A DNA stretch of 10,112 bases from Ruminococcus sp. UBA3800 (GCA_002368715.1 DFEO01000046.1:1-10112), one strand, 5' to 3'; counted from the first letter of the stretch, positions 1 through 5,749 are shown. Translations and numbers: made by a program. Notes: generated by a model not told the origin, from the letters alone.

Positions 1-368
1 GCCAGCACATCAACAAGACCTCCTCTGCGGTAAGACTCACGCACATACCCACAGGCATCGTTACCTCGTGTCAGACACAGCGTTCACAGTTCCAGAACAG
101 GGACTTTGCCATGAAGCTTCTAAAAGCGGAGCTTATTAAGATCAAGGAGCGTGAGCACCTTGAAAAGATCGAGGATATCAAGGGCGTTCAGAAGGAGATA
201 GCCTGGGGCGCACAGATAAGGTCCTATGTGTTTATGCCATACACTCTGGTCAAGGACACACGCACCGGCTATGAAAACACGAACGTACAGGCTGTTATGG
301 ACGGCGACCTGGACGGCTTTATAAACGCTTATCTTAAAGCGCTGTCACTTGGCGAGATAGAAAAATGA
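1..368 (+). CDS. prfB: Peptide chain release factor 2, C-terminal part (5' end outside window)
   Basis: This is the 3' end of the class I release factor that reads UGA and UAA and triggers peptidyl-tRNA hydrolysis in the ribosome. The frame is open from the window edge; 121 residues are visible and the stop is TGA at 366-368. The first full codon (3-5) is the Gln of the GGQ catalytic loop, followed by HINKTSSAVRLTHIPTG, the hallmark of domain 3. Further on come SQFQNRDFAM and the RF2-type C-terminal block IRSYVFMPYTLVKDTRTG and VMDGDLDGFINAYLKAL. An internal ATG at 111 is not the start, because conserved family sequence continues upstream of it. The programmed frameshift site usual for prfB would lie outside the window. 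The gene is convergent with all the others here and ends at a hairpin terminator. Identity is secure; RF1 is disfavoured by the C-terminal block. Confidence 0.95.
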   Translation, partial: QHINKTSSAVRLTHIPTGIVTSCQTQRSQFQNRDFAMKLLKAELIKIKEREHLEKIEDIKGVQKEIAWGAQIRSYVFMPYTLVKDTRTGYENTNVQAVMDGDLDGFINAYLKALSLGEIEK

Positions 369-390
369 TCCGCTTTACGCACGGCTGTGT

Positions 391-454
391 AAAAGGGAGC
401 CAAAACAACTAAAATACAAGGAGCTGCTGCGTAAAGCAACGGCTCCTTTTCTTA
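391..454. terminator. Bidirectional intrinsic terminator between prfB and the convergent gene
   Basis: On the plus strand AAGGAGC (418-424) pairs with GCTCCTT (442-448), with TGCT/AGCA as an inner stem, followed by a T-rich run to about 454. On the minus strand GGAGCC (446-441) can pair with GGCTCC (401-396), followed by CTTTT (395-391). One locus can therefore end transcription of prfB and of the opposing membrane-protein gene. A further 9-base inverted pair, 372-380 with 429-437, could compete with these stems. Confidence 0.7.
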
Positions 455-1150
455 TCCATCTATAAATATCTTTTTGGCAAGCTCCTCAAACTCTTCATCG
501 TGCATCTGCTTGCCGCCTACACTTATTGCCGTAAGACGAAAGCTCTTGTATGTGTAACCGTCATGCTCTATCTCAAACTCCACAGTCATCTTCTTGCCTT
601 CGTGCTCGCCGGACGCTGTTATGGTCCAGATGTTGCCCTTTGTCTTTTCGCTGCTCCATTCGGCGTCCTCACCCATATAGGTTTCTATGCACTCGCCTAT
701 CACCTTTGGGGATGAACCGCTGAAATTGTCGAGCGCCGCTATGCCCGAATTCTGCACCGACACCGTCAGATAGTCGCCGTCAACGGACAGCCCTCGGGTA
801 AAGCCGTTCGCAGCTATCGCAATAACGCAGAACACACCGCAGATGAACACCTTTGCAAGCTCGCCCGACATAAGACGCTCACGCTTGAAAACATAGACAG
901 GAAAAACCGCCGCCCACGGCCTCAGCCCTTTGGTATCACGGCCGCTTTTTTCAAGGATGCGCATATCTATCAGCTCGGCAGCTAGCATCGAAACGACACA
1001 CATTATCCACACAGCCGCCCCAACAACACGGGAGCCTGCATATCTCTCAAGAAACAGCCCGAACGCAGGTGCAAAACAGATATACCACAGCGCACCGTTA
1101 TTGATCCTGTTTTCACCGCCGCTCTGTTCCTGCTGTATTACCTCTTCCAC
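452..1150 (-). CDS. Unknown membrane protein with extracytoplasmic C-terminal domain
   Basis: I do not recognise this 232-residue protein. The start is taken as GTG at 1150-1148, because AAAGGAG (1165-1159) sits 8 nt upstream; the longer frame from TTG at 1171 would place this ribosome binding site inside the gene. A polar, Gln/Glu-rich N-terminus is followed by hydrophobic segments at about residues 20-35, 42-61 and 100-114, with a weaker one near 77-87. The remaining roughly 115 residues are hydrophilic and look beta-rich, with a Gly/Trp/Tyr pattern (TYMGEDAEW, GNIWTI, VEFEIEHDGY) and a final amphipathic helix. The topology suggests a membrane anchor carrying a C-terminal sensor or binding domain; this is inference. 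It ends at the shared terminator with prfB. A terminator-like hairpin lies directly upstream of its ribosome binding site. Confidence 0.8.
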   Translation of the reverse strand: MEEVIQQEQSGGENRINNGALWYICFAPAFGLFLERYAGSRVVGAAVWIMCVVSMLAAELIDMRILEKSGRDTKGLRPWAAVFPVYVFKRERLMSGELAKVFICGVFCVIAIAANGFTRGLSVDGDYLTVSVQNSGIAALDNFSGSSPKVIGECIETYMGEDAEWSSEKTKGNIWTITASGEHEGKKMTVEFEIEHDGYTYKSFRLTAISVGGKQMHDEEFEELAKKIFIDG

Positions 1151-1170
1151 TTGCTCATCTCCTTTGACCA

Positions 1171-1202
1171 AAATAAAAGCCCGTGATCTTCACCACGGAC
1201 TT
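1171..1202 (-). terminator. Intrinsic terminator or attenuator directly before the membrane-protein gene
   Basis: In minus-strand RNA, AAGUCCGUG (1202-1194) pairs with CACGGGCUU (1185-1177) around an 8-nt loop, followed by the U-rich stretch UUAUUU. The only non-Watson-Crick pair (1199 with 1180) is a G-U wobble on the minus strand but an A-C mismatch on the plus strand, which favours minus-strand function. The U-run ends about 5 nt before the AAAGGAG of the next gene. It may end the maf transcript, or act as an attenuator for the gene that follows. Confidence 0.6.
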
Positions 1203-1297
1203 TTATTCATTAAGGAAGTATAGAAAATATATGAAGAAAACTCATGAATTCTTATTAAATGCCGCCGTTTTGAAGCGGTCTTCTGAACTGTATACAT
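1190..1297 (-). CDS. Possible 35-residue basic small protein inside the inverted-repeat element
   Basis: An ATG at 1297-1295 is preceded by AAGGGAG (1308-1302) with a 4-nt gap, which is slightly short. The frame runs 35 codons to TGA at 1192-1190 and encodes a basic, aromatic-containing peptide starting MYTVQKTASKRRHL. It matches no family I know. The frame ends inside the loop of the terminator hairpin, and its ribosome binding site lies in one arm of the 14-bp inverted repeat, so folding would hide it. The frame could be accidental; the ribosome binding site is the only positive evidence. Confidence 0.2.
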   Translation of the reverse strand: MYTVQKTASKRRHLIRIHEFSSYIFYTSLMNKSPW

Positions 1298-1312
1298 AAT
1301 ACTCCCTTAATG
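1208..1312. repeat. 105-bp element bounded by a 14-bp inverted repeat
   Basis: CATTAAGGAAGTAT (1208-1221) and ATACTCCCTTAATG (1299-1312) are inverted copies with one difference in 14. In minus-strand RNA the odd pair is G-U, so the helix is continuous; in plus-strand RNA it is A-C. Inside, GAAGA/TCTTC (1233-1237, 1279-1283) and a short GC-rich hairpin near 1262-1279 could stack on it. The element is more AT-rich than its neighbours. It could be a small MITE-like insertion (ends could also be read as GGAAGTAT/ATACTCCC flanked by TTAA), a structured 3' UTR of the maf transcript, or a small RNA ended by the terminator at 1171-1202. No transposase is nearby. Confidence 0.55.
1217..1245 (-). promoter_or_regulatory. 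Candidate sigma-A-type promoter for the membrane-protein gene
   Basis: On the minus strand TATACT (1222-1217) matches the -10 consensus at five of six positions. ATGAGT (1245-1240) lies 17 bp upstream and matches TTGACA at only three of six. If it is used, transcription would begin near 1210, so the hairpin at 1177-1202 would be almost the first thing transcribed. The weak -35 keeps confidence low. Confidence 0.3.
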
Positions 1313-1368
1313 TGATAATCTGATGAAAAACTAAAGAAAATATGGAAAAACTTATTCCTGATCTATCC

Positions 1369-1674
1369 TCAGCGCTTGACGGCATAATGGACAACAATGT
1401 GGCGGCGCTTGCCTGTGACAAGGTCCTGACCCTTGATGTCGGCGCCGTTGTGGCTCATAAGCTCGGCACATACGATGCCCGAGAGCGAGAGCCTGACCAC
1501 CTCGTGGCCGTCACACATGACCACCAGCTTCTCGTCGTCAACGCTGATGCCGCCAGTGCGCCCAAGCACAGTCTCCTCGGCGCCTGTGCGCTCGACGACA
1601 TAAGAAACTCTCTTCTTGTCATAGGCACGGACCTTGGACATATCATCCTTCTTTTTTGAAAAAAACAGCCCCAT
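1369..1674 (-). CDS. Small conserved-looking protein of unknown function, downstream of maf
   Basis: This is a 101-residue protein starting MGLFFSKKKDD. The start at 1674 lies 4 nt after the maf stop, with a modest AGGTG site overlapping that stop, so translational coupling with maf is likely. A longer frame from 1860 is rejected because it lies within maf. After a lysine-rich N-terminus the rest is predicted to be mostly beta strands (KRVSYVVER, EKLVVMCDGHEVVRLSLSG, RHIVVHYAVKR) with a conserved-looking ELMSHNGADIKGQD stretch. There are no membrane segments or cysteine clusters. I do not recognise the family. Position suggests co-expression with maf, but that does not reveal a job. Confidence 0.75.
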   Translation of the reverse strand: MGLFFSKKKDDMSKVRAYDKKRVSYVVERTGAEETVLGRTGGISVDDEKLVVMCDGHEVVRLSLSGIVCAELMSHNGADIKGQDLVTGKRRHIVVHYAVKR

Positions 1675-1678
1675 AGCA

Positions 1679-2272
1679 TCACCTGTTCCCAAGAAAGCGC
1701 TCCAGCTCCTCGGCAAGCCTTGACACGGGCAGACCCACAACATTGAAAAAATCGCCGTCAATGCGTTCCACCAGCATTGCTCCAAGCCCCTGTATCCCGT
1801 ATGCACCTGCCTTGTCAAAAGGCTCTTTGCTTTCGATGTAAAGCTCGATATCCCTGTCATCGAGCTTCAAAAACCTGACTTTGGTCACCTCGTCAAAGGT
1901 CACACTCTCGCCCTTGTAAGACAGAGTGACACCTGTGATGACCTTGTGGTCACGACCTGAAAGAGCTCCGAGCATCCGCTTTGCGTCCTCAGCATCCTCG
2001 GGCTTGCCCATGACCTCGCCGCAGACCACCACCGTGTCGCAGCCGATGACCAGGCTGCTTTCATAAACTGCGGCTATACTCTCACATTTCACCTTTGACA
2101 GATAGGCTGCGGTGTCCTCGGGCGCTATATTCCCCGGCAGCGTTTCGTCGCAGTCGGAGGGTATGATACGAAAGCTTTTGCAAATAAGTCCCAGAAGCTC
2201 CTTTCTTCTCGGTGATGCCGATGCAAGTATCACATCGAAGCCGCTGAGCTTTTCTGTTATCTTTAATGACAT
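1679..2272 (-). CDS. maf: Maf-family nucleoside triphosphate pyrophosphatase
   Basis: Maf proteins hydrolyse non-canonical or methylated nucleoside triphosphates (dTTP/UTP subfamily or m7GTP subfamily) to the monophosphate and pyrophosphate in the cytoplasm, and have been linked to septum regulation. The 197-residue length is normal. Motifs are all present: SASPRRKELL (18-27), GCDTVV with the catalytic Asp (79), GKP (89-91), SGRDHKVITGV (105-115), EPFDKAGAYGIQGLG (150-164) and IDGDFFNVVGLP (171-182). The DKAGAYGIQG pattern fits the YhdE/dTTP-UTP type. ATG at 2272 was chosen over GTG at 2287 because AAGGAG (2284-2279) is 6 nt upstream. A strong terminator-like hairpin lies just before that site, leaving no room for an ordinary promoter. 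It is followed 4 nt later by the 101-residue gene. Confidence 0.93.
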   Translation of the reverse strand: MSLKITEKLSGFDVILASASPRRKELLGLICKSFRIIPSDCDETLPGNIAPEDTAAYLSKVKCESIAAVYESSLVIGCDTVVVCGEVMGKPEDAEDAKRMLGALSGRDHKVITGVTLSYKGESVTFDEVTKVRFLKLDDRDIELYIESKEPFDKAGAYGIQGLGAMLVERIDGDFFNVVGLPVSRLAEELERFLGNR

Positions 2273-2287
2273 TCTGTTCTCCTTCAC

Positions 2288-2313
2288 AAAAACAGGCGGA
2301 CTTCTCCGCCTGT
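2288..2313 (-). terminator. Strong intrinsic terminator between the zinc-ribbon gene and maf
   Basis: On the minus strand ACAGGCGGA (2313-2305) and TCCGCCTGT (2300-2292) form a perfect 9-bp stem with a 4-nt GAAG loop and a five-T run. It starts 11 nt after the stop codon of the zinc-ribbon gene. The maf ribosome binding site begins only 3 nt after the T-run. This is a textbook terminator by sequence, in an unusual position. Confidence 0.8.
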
Positions 2314-2324
2314 CGGTTTATTTA

Positions 2325-3071
2325 TCAAAGTCTTGAGCCGCACTGCGAACAGAACTTCATCTGTGCAGGCTCCTTGTTTCCGCACTCGGAGCAGAAGATA
2401 AACTGCGGAGCAGATCCGGGTGCAGGCGCAGGCTCAGCCACGGGCACAGGCTCGGGCTCGGCAACAGGTGCAGGCTCGGGCTCGGCAACAGGTGCAGGCT
2501 CCGGATCAGCTACGGGTGCAGGCTCGGGCTCAGCAACAGGTGCAGGCTCAGGCTCGGCAACGGGTGCAGGCTCGGGCTCGGCAACAGGTGCAGGCGCCGG
2601 AACAGGGGCAGGCGCAGGAACAGGAGGACACGCATCGGGCATCTCCGGTCTCTGGAACTGTGCCATCTGATCATTCGGCATCCGGTTCTGCGCAGCTGTA
2701 AAAGCAGGCTGTGCAACAGGCTGAACCGCCGGCTGAGGCACGGGCTGTACGGGAGCAGCCTGAACTGCTTCCGGCTGACGTGTTCCGCAGTCGGGACAAA
2801 AAGCTGTTGTTATTGGGATCTGATGATTGCAGCCAGGGCAGACCTTCAGACCTCTTACATTAAGAAGCTGTGTGTTAAGGTTTTTCAGCTTATTCAGCGA
2901 CTCATCCACTTTGTCGATCATAGCCTTGACCTGTGGATCTGTCATCTGATCGCTCAGGTTGAGCTTTACATATCTTCCGATCTCGACATACTGCGAGTTG
3001 ATAGAAGCAAGCTCCTGAGATATCTGATTCTGGATAGCTGTCTCCTGTGGGTTTTTACCGAACATTGCCAT
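2325..3071 (-). CDS. Double zinc-ribbon protein with Pro/Ala/Glu repeat linker
   Basis: This 248-residue protein lacks a signal peptide or membrane segment. Residues 10-75 look helical, probably coiled-coil (many Gln, Asn, Leu; VDESLNKLKNLNTQLLNV). A first zinc ribbon follows with Cys 78, 81, 92 and 95 (CPGC, CPDCG). A Pro/Gln/Ala linker leads to an eight-residue repeat of PVAEPEPA type (about 162-218), then a second ribbon with Cys 227, 230, 241 and 244 (CSECG, CSQCG) at the very C-terminus. Such paired ribbons on flexible linkers occur widely in Firmicutes; their partners are mostly unknown. The start is well supported by AAAGGGAG 8 nt upstream. It follows the SpoIID-like gene by 34 nt with no terminator between, so they probably share a transcript. 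It ends at the strong hairpin at 2288-2313. Specific function unknown. Confidence 0.85.
   Translation of the reverse strand: MAMFGKNPQETAIQNQISQELASINSQYVEIGRYVKLNLSDQMTDPQVKAMIDKVDESLNKLKNLNTQLLNVRGLKVCPGCNHQIPITTAFCPDCGTRQPEAVQAAPVQPVPQPAVQPVAQPAFTAAQNRMPNDQMAQFQRPEMPDACPPVPAPAPVPAPAPVAEPEPAPVAEPEPAPVAEPEPAPVADPEPAPVAEPEPAPVAEPEPVPVAEPAPAPGSAPQFIFCSECGNKEPAQMKFCSQCGSRL
2419..2586. repeat. Seven tandem 24-bp units coding the Pro/Ala/Glu linker
   Basis: Seven consecutive 24-bp units start at 2419, 2443, 2467, 2491, 2515, 2539 and 2563, with degenerate continuation past 2586. On the plus strand the core resembles GGTGCAGGCTCGGGCTCGGC; the units at 2467 and 2563 are identical. The period is a multiple of three, so copy-number change would lengthen or shorten the linker by eight residues without a frameshift. 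Variation is largely synonymous or Glu/Asp. Confidence 0.9.
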
Positions 3072-3105
3072 TAGGAATACTCCCTTTCGTTATAAGATAG
3101 CAGCA

Positions 3106-4506
3106 TTAGCTAAGCAGCTGCGATGCTTCTGTTTGTGCAGCACCATCGTCAGGCGCAGCGTTGTGGGCTTCTGTGCCCTGCGTCTGAGCGCCGGTCTGAT
3201 CCTGCTGTGTGCCGTCGGAAGCCGCCTGTGATGTTTGATCCCCGGTGTTCCGATCGCCGCCATCGTCCTTATCGTCCGTCTGCTGAGGCGCAGGCTGAGA
3301 ATAGAACGAGGACAGAGCAAGAGTCGTGTCTATATAATAATGAGTCAGTATCTGATCGTAGGTCCACCCTGCATCCGCATAAAGACAGGCTCCCCACTGG
3401 CTCATTCCTGTGCCGTGGCCCCAGCCATAGGTCTTGAAGGTGAAGCTGCCGTCCTTGAAAATGATGTCCATAGCTATGGATTTAAGGTCGAACAGGTCAC
3501 ACATAGCCTCGCCGGGGATATTTGCGGTCTGGCCCGCATCTCCGGTGATAGTTATCGTGCCGATATACTTTCCGCTGAAAGCCCTTGCTATCGTGAACCA
3601 TTCCATAACGTTGTCGCTGAGTGCAAAGCCCACACGCTTTTCAAGTATCGACTTGACCTGATCCTTGGTGTAGGTCTTTTCAAGCCCCCAGTTAGGGTCC
3701 TTCGAGTCGTAAACGCTCTTTACCCTCTGGAGATAATGATAATCGCCGCCCCAGATATTCCTGCTGGCGGTAGACCAGCCGGCAGTGGAGGCCGAGTAAA
3801 CGGCATTGATTATCTCGCCCTCATAGACGACCACCTGACCCTCGACTGAGCTCACACAGTTCTCTATCTTCGAGGTATAATTCGTTTTAAGCCCCACATC
3901 GGGTCTTATTCCGTGGGTGGCACAAAAACGCAGGAACGAATAAGCCGCAACAGCCTGTGCCTTTATGGCTTCATCTCCCCATGCATCACTTATCTCGCTG
4001 TAAACCATAGAGCATATCATATCGTGGGCATTCATCGTTACCACCGAACCCGAGATTATATCGTTCACGGTGTAATACTCCCCTGCTATGCTCCTTGTCT
4101 CCGTAAAGTTCAGAGGCTCATTGTGAACGTCATAATACTCCTCGGTGTCCTCCGGGAACTCCACGGTAAAATCGTTCGGATCCTGAGTCTTTTTCTTTGC
4201 CGGAGCAGCTGCCTTATGTATGCTCATATCATAGCTTTCCACTGTTGCCTTTTTAAAGGAAACGAGCTTAAAGCTCTGTTTTTTCGTCTTTTTCTCTTCC
4301 GGTGCAGCAGCACTCTCGGTGCTCTTCGTGCTGCTTGTGTCAGCCGAACTCTCGGAAGCCGGCTCCGAAACGCTGACAGCGGCAGGAGCACTATTTTTCT
4401 TTTCGATAACACCACGGCGGAGCACTATACCTGCGCAGGCGCCCACAGTGCCCAGACACACAAGCAAAGACACAAGTGTTATTTTTCCTTTTTTAGAAAC
4501 GCTCAT
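3106..4506 (-). CDS. SpoIID/LytB-domain cell wall protein (candidate lytic transglycosylase) with long C-terminal tail
   Basis: SpoIID-domain proteins cleave denuded or ordinary glycan strands outside the membrane; in spore formers SpoIID drives engulfment. This 466-residue protein has a basic N-terminus and one membrane segment (about 9-29), a Ser/Ala/Lys-rich linker, then a SpoIID domain at about 150-395. Visible motifs are VYSEIS with the candidate catalytic Glu 171, KAQAVAAYSF (182-191), STAGWSTAS (240-248), NIWGGDYHYLQRVKS and WGHGTGMSQWGA (362-373). The last roughly 65 residues are Gln/Thr/Asp/Gly-rich low complexity. ATG at 4506 has AGGA 8 nt upstream; longer frames up to 4605 would begin inside the -35 box. 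A sigma-A-like promoter precedes it, and no sporulation genes adjoin it, so a vegetative envelope role is plausible. The zinc-ribbon gene follows in the same transcript. Confidence 0.88.
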   Translation of the reverse strand: MSVSKKGKITLVSLLVCLGTVGACAGIVLRRGVIEKKNSAPAAVSVSEPASESSADTSSTKSTESAAAPEEKKTKKQSFKLVSFKKATVESYDMSIHKAAAPAKKKTQDPNDFTVEFPEDTEEYYDVHNEPLNFTETRSIAGEYYTVNDIISGSVVTMNAHDMICSMVYSEISDAWGDEAIKAQAVAAYSFLRFCATHGIRPDVGLKTNYTSKIENCVSSVEGQVVVYEGEIINAVYSASTAGWSTASRNIWGGDYHYLQRVKSVYDSKDPNWGLEKTYTKDQVKSILEKRVGFALSDNVMEWFTIARAFSGKYIGTITITGDAGQTANIPGEAMCDLFDLKSIAMDIIFKDGSFTFKTYGWGHGTGMSQWGACLYADAGWTYDQILTHYYIDTTLALSSFYSQPAPQQTDDKDDGGDRNTGDQTSQAASDGTQQDQTGAQTQGTEAHNAAPDDGAAQTEASQLLS

Positions 4507-4576
4507 ATGCCACTTCCTCATCGCCCCCGGCGCCTTACAGCAGCCGCAGGACACTGTCTGAAAATATACCAATATT

Positions 4577-4605
4577 ATTTTAACAAATACACAAAAAAAG
4601 GTCAA
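4577..4605 (-). promoter_or_regulatory. Sigma-A-type promoter of the SpoIID-like gene
   Basis: On the minus strand TTGACC (4605-4600) is followed after exactly 17 bp by TAAAAT (4582-4577); each matches consensus at five of six positions. Transcription would start near 4570, giving a leader of about 64 nt. The -35 box lies in the 3' arm of the terminator of the preceding gene, and the terminator's T-run is the promoter spacer. Confidence 0.7.
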
Positions 4606-4628
4606 GAGCAGAAATATCCGCTCCTGAC
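4593..4628 (-). terminator. Intrinsic terminator of the SleB-like gene
   Basis: On the minus strand GTCAGGAGC (4628-4620) pairs with GCTCTTGAC (4609-4601), nine pairs with one G-U, around a 10-nt loop, followed by C and seven T (4599-4593). It lies about 43 nt after the SleB-like stop codon. Its 3' arm overlaps the -35 box of the next gene. Confidence 0.8.
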
Positions 4629-4671
4629 TTTTCGTAAAAACTATACAAATCTCACATACACTTTTTGTGCA

Positions 4672-5649
4672 TTACTTGAAGTATCTCTGTCCGTCTATCT
4701 CAAGACAAAGCGTCATCGACTCGAACCACGAGATAGTATTCGGGTCACTGCAATACTGAGGTGCATAATAGTAGACCGCACCATTGGTATTGTCCTCGCC
4801 GCTGAGTGCTCTCAGCGCACACTCACGGGTATTTTCCGAAGGTGTCACCGAGCCGTCATAATAAGAGAACACAGCCGTGAACTGATCCGACTCCGTAAGG
4901 ACTTCATAGATAGTATCGGGGAATCTGTCGCTCCTTACACGGTTAAGTATGACATTTGCAACGGCTATCTTGCTCTGCTCAGAGCAGTTGCCTACCTCAT
5001 GCTCGATCACTGCCGCAAGCATCTCAAACTCCTGCGGTGTAAAATCCACCACATAGCTGCTCTTCTCGGGTCCTTTCTCAGGCTCCTTCTGCTCAGCCTC
5101 GGCTTTTTTCACATTCTCAGCGTCCGTCTTTTTCTCCGAACGGTCAAAGCTCGTGAAAAACTCTGCCCTGACATAGCCCTTCGCACCGGCATAAGACACC
5201 TTATACCAGCCGTCATCATAGCTTTCAAGAGCGTCCACAGCCTCGCCGCTGCCTATGGCAGCCACAGCCTCGCTGTCATCCGATCTGTCCTCTCTGAGGA
5301 TAACAGTCTCATCAGACACCAGCTTTACGTTTTTAAGTTTTGTCTTTTTCTCTGTTGTTGTCTCTGCCTTGGTTTCTTTCTTTACCTCGGTCAGTTCAAA
5401 CTCATCGATACCCGCTTTTCTCCATTCTACGGTATCAAAGGTCCCATCTCTCTCCGTCACTGCATCAGAATCGGTCTCAGTGCTGATGAGCGCAGCTTTT
5501 GTTTCCTTCTGCACCGGCTCGTTCTTTCCCACGAATGAGAATACACAAACAGAACTAAAAGCCGCAGCTGCCATAACGCAGCCAAGCAGAATCGTTGCCG
5601 CTTTCCTGACTGACAGCTTTTGGCTGCCGACAGTTTTTTTCTGCTTCAT
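4672..5649 (-). CDS. SleB/CwlJ-type cell wall hydrolase with SH3-like domain
   Basis: This 325-residue protein probably cuts peptidoglycan outside the membrane. Residues 16-40 form a signal anchor. A Thr/Glu/Lys-rich linker leads to a bacterial SH3-like domain at about 107-167 (VILREDRSD, YDDGWYKVSYAGAKGYV), expected to bind wall. After a charged linker, residues 203-325 match the hydrolase 2 (SleB/CwlJ) domain: FTPQEFEMLAAVIEHEVGN with candidate catalytic Glu 216, KIAVANVILNRV, FPDTIYEVLTESDQFTAV and the C-terminal YYYAPQ region. SleB itself is a spore germination lytic transglycosylase, but SH3 fusions of this domain also occur in vegetative cells, so the family alone does not decide the role. 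ATG at 5649 has AAAGGGA 13 nt upstream, a loose spacing. GACAG/CTGTC (5672-5676, 5688-5692) could form a hairpin in the leader. It ends at a strong terminator. Confidence 0.9.
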   Translation of the reverse strand: MKQKKTVGSQKLSVRKAATILLGCVMAAAAFSSVCVFSFVGKNEPVQKETKAALISTETDSDAVTERDGTFDTVEWRKAGIDEFELTEVKKETKAETTTEKKTKLKNVKLVSDETVILREDRSDDSEAVAAIGSGEAVDALESYDDGWYKVSYAGAKGYVRAEFFTSFDRSEKKTDAENVKKAEAEQKEPEKGPEKSSYVVDFTPQEFEMLAAVIEHEVGNCSEQSKIAVANVILNRVRSDRFPDTIYEVLTESDQFTAVFSYYDGSVTPSENTRECALRALSGEDNTNGAVYYYAPQYCSDPNTISWFESMTLCLEIDGQRYFK

Positions 5650-5724
5650 TTATTATCACTATTCCCTTTCTGACAGCCCCGACGGAACTGTCTGCTCCTG
5701 CGAAACACGCAAAAAGCTCTATTT

Positions 5725-5744
5725 AAACGCCGGTCGGCGTTTTT
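5725..5744 (-). terminator. Weak hairpin terminator candidate after the sortase gene
   Basis: AAACGCCG (5725-5732) and CGGCGTTT (5735-5742) are perfect inverted arms starting 8 nt after the sortase stop. On the minus strand only the three T of the stem follow before AAAT, so the U-tract is poor. On the plus strand two further T follow. It may end the pncC-srtB transcript weakly, with some readthrough into the SleB-like gene. Confidence 0.4.
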
Positions 5745-5749
5745 AACGA

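Noticed and set aside
1369..1860. 163-codon start for the gene after maf
   Set aside because: The first 62 codons overlap maf in another frame; the ATG at 1674 just after the maf stop fits operon spacing.
2419..2586. CRISPR-like periodic repeat
   Set aside because: The 24-bp units are contiguous with no spacers and are in frame with a protein-coding linker.
2266..2670. Plus-strand frame with Gly/Ala/Ser/Thr repeats
   Set aside because: It is the antisense reading of the Pro/Ala/Glu linker repeat of the zinc-ribbon gene.
3913..5538. Long plus-strand open frame of 541 codons
   Set aside because: It lies antisense across the SpoIID-like and SleB-like genes, spans the terminator and promoter between them, has no ribosome binding site and no recognisable domain.
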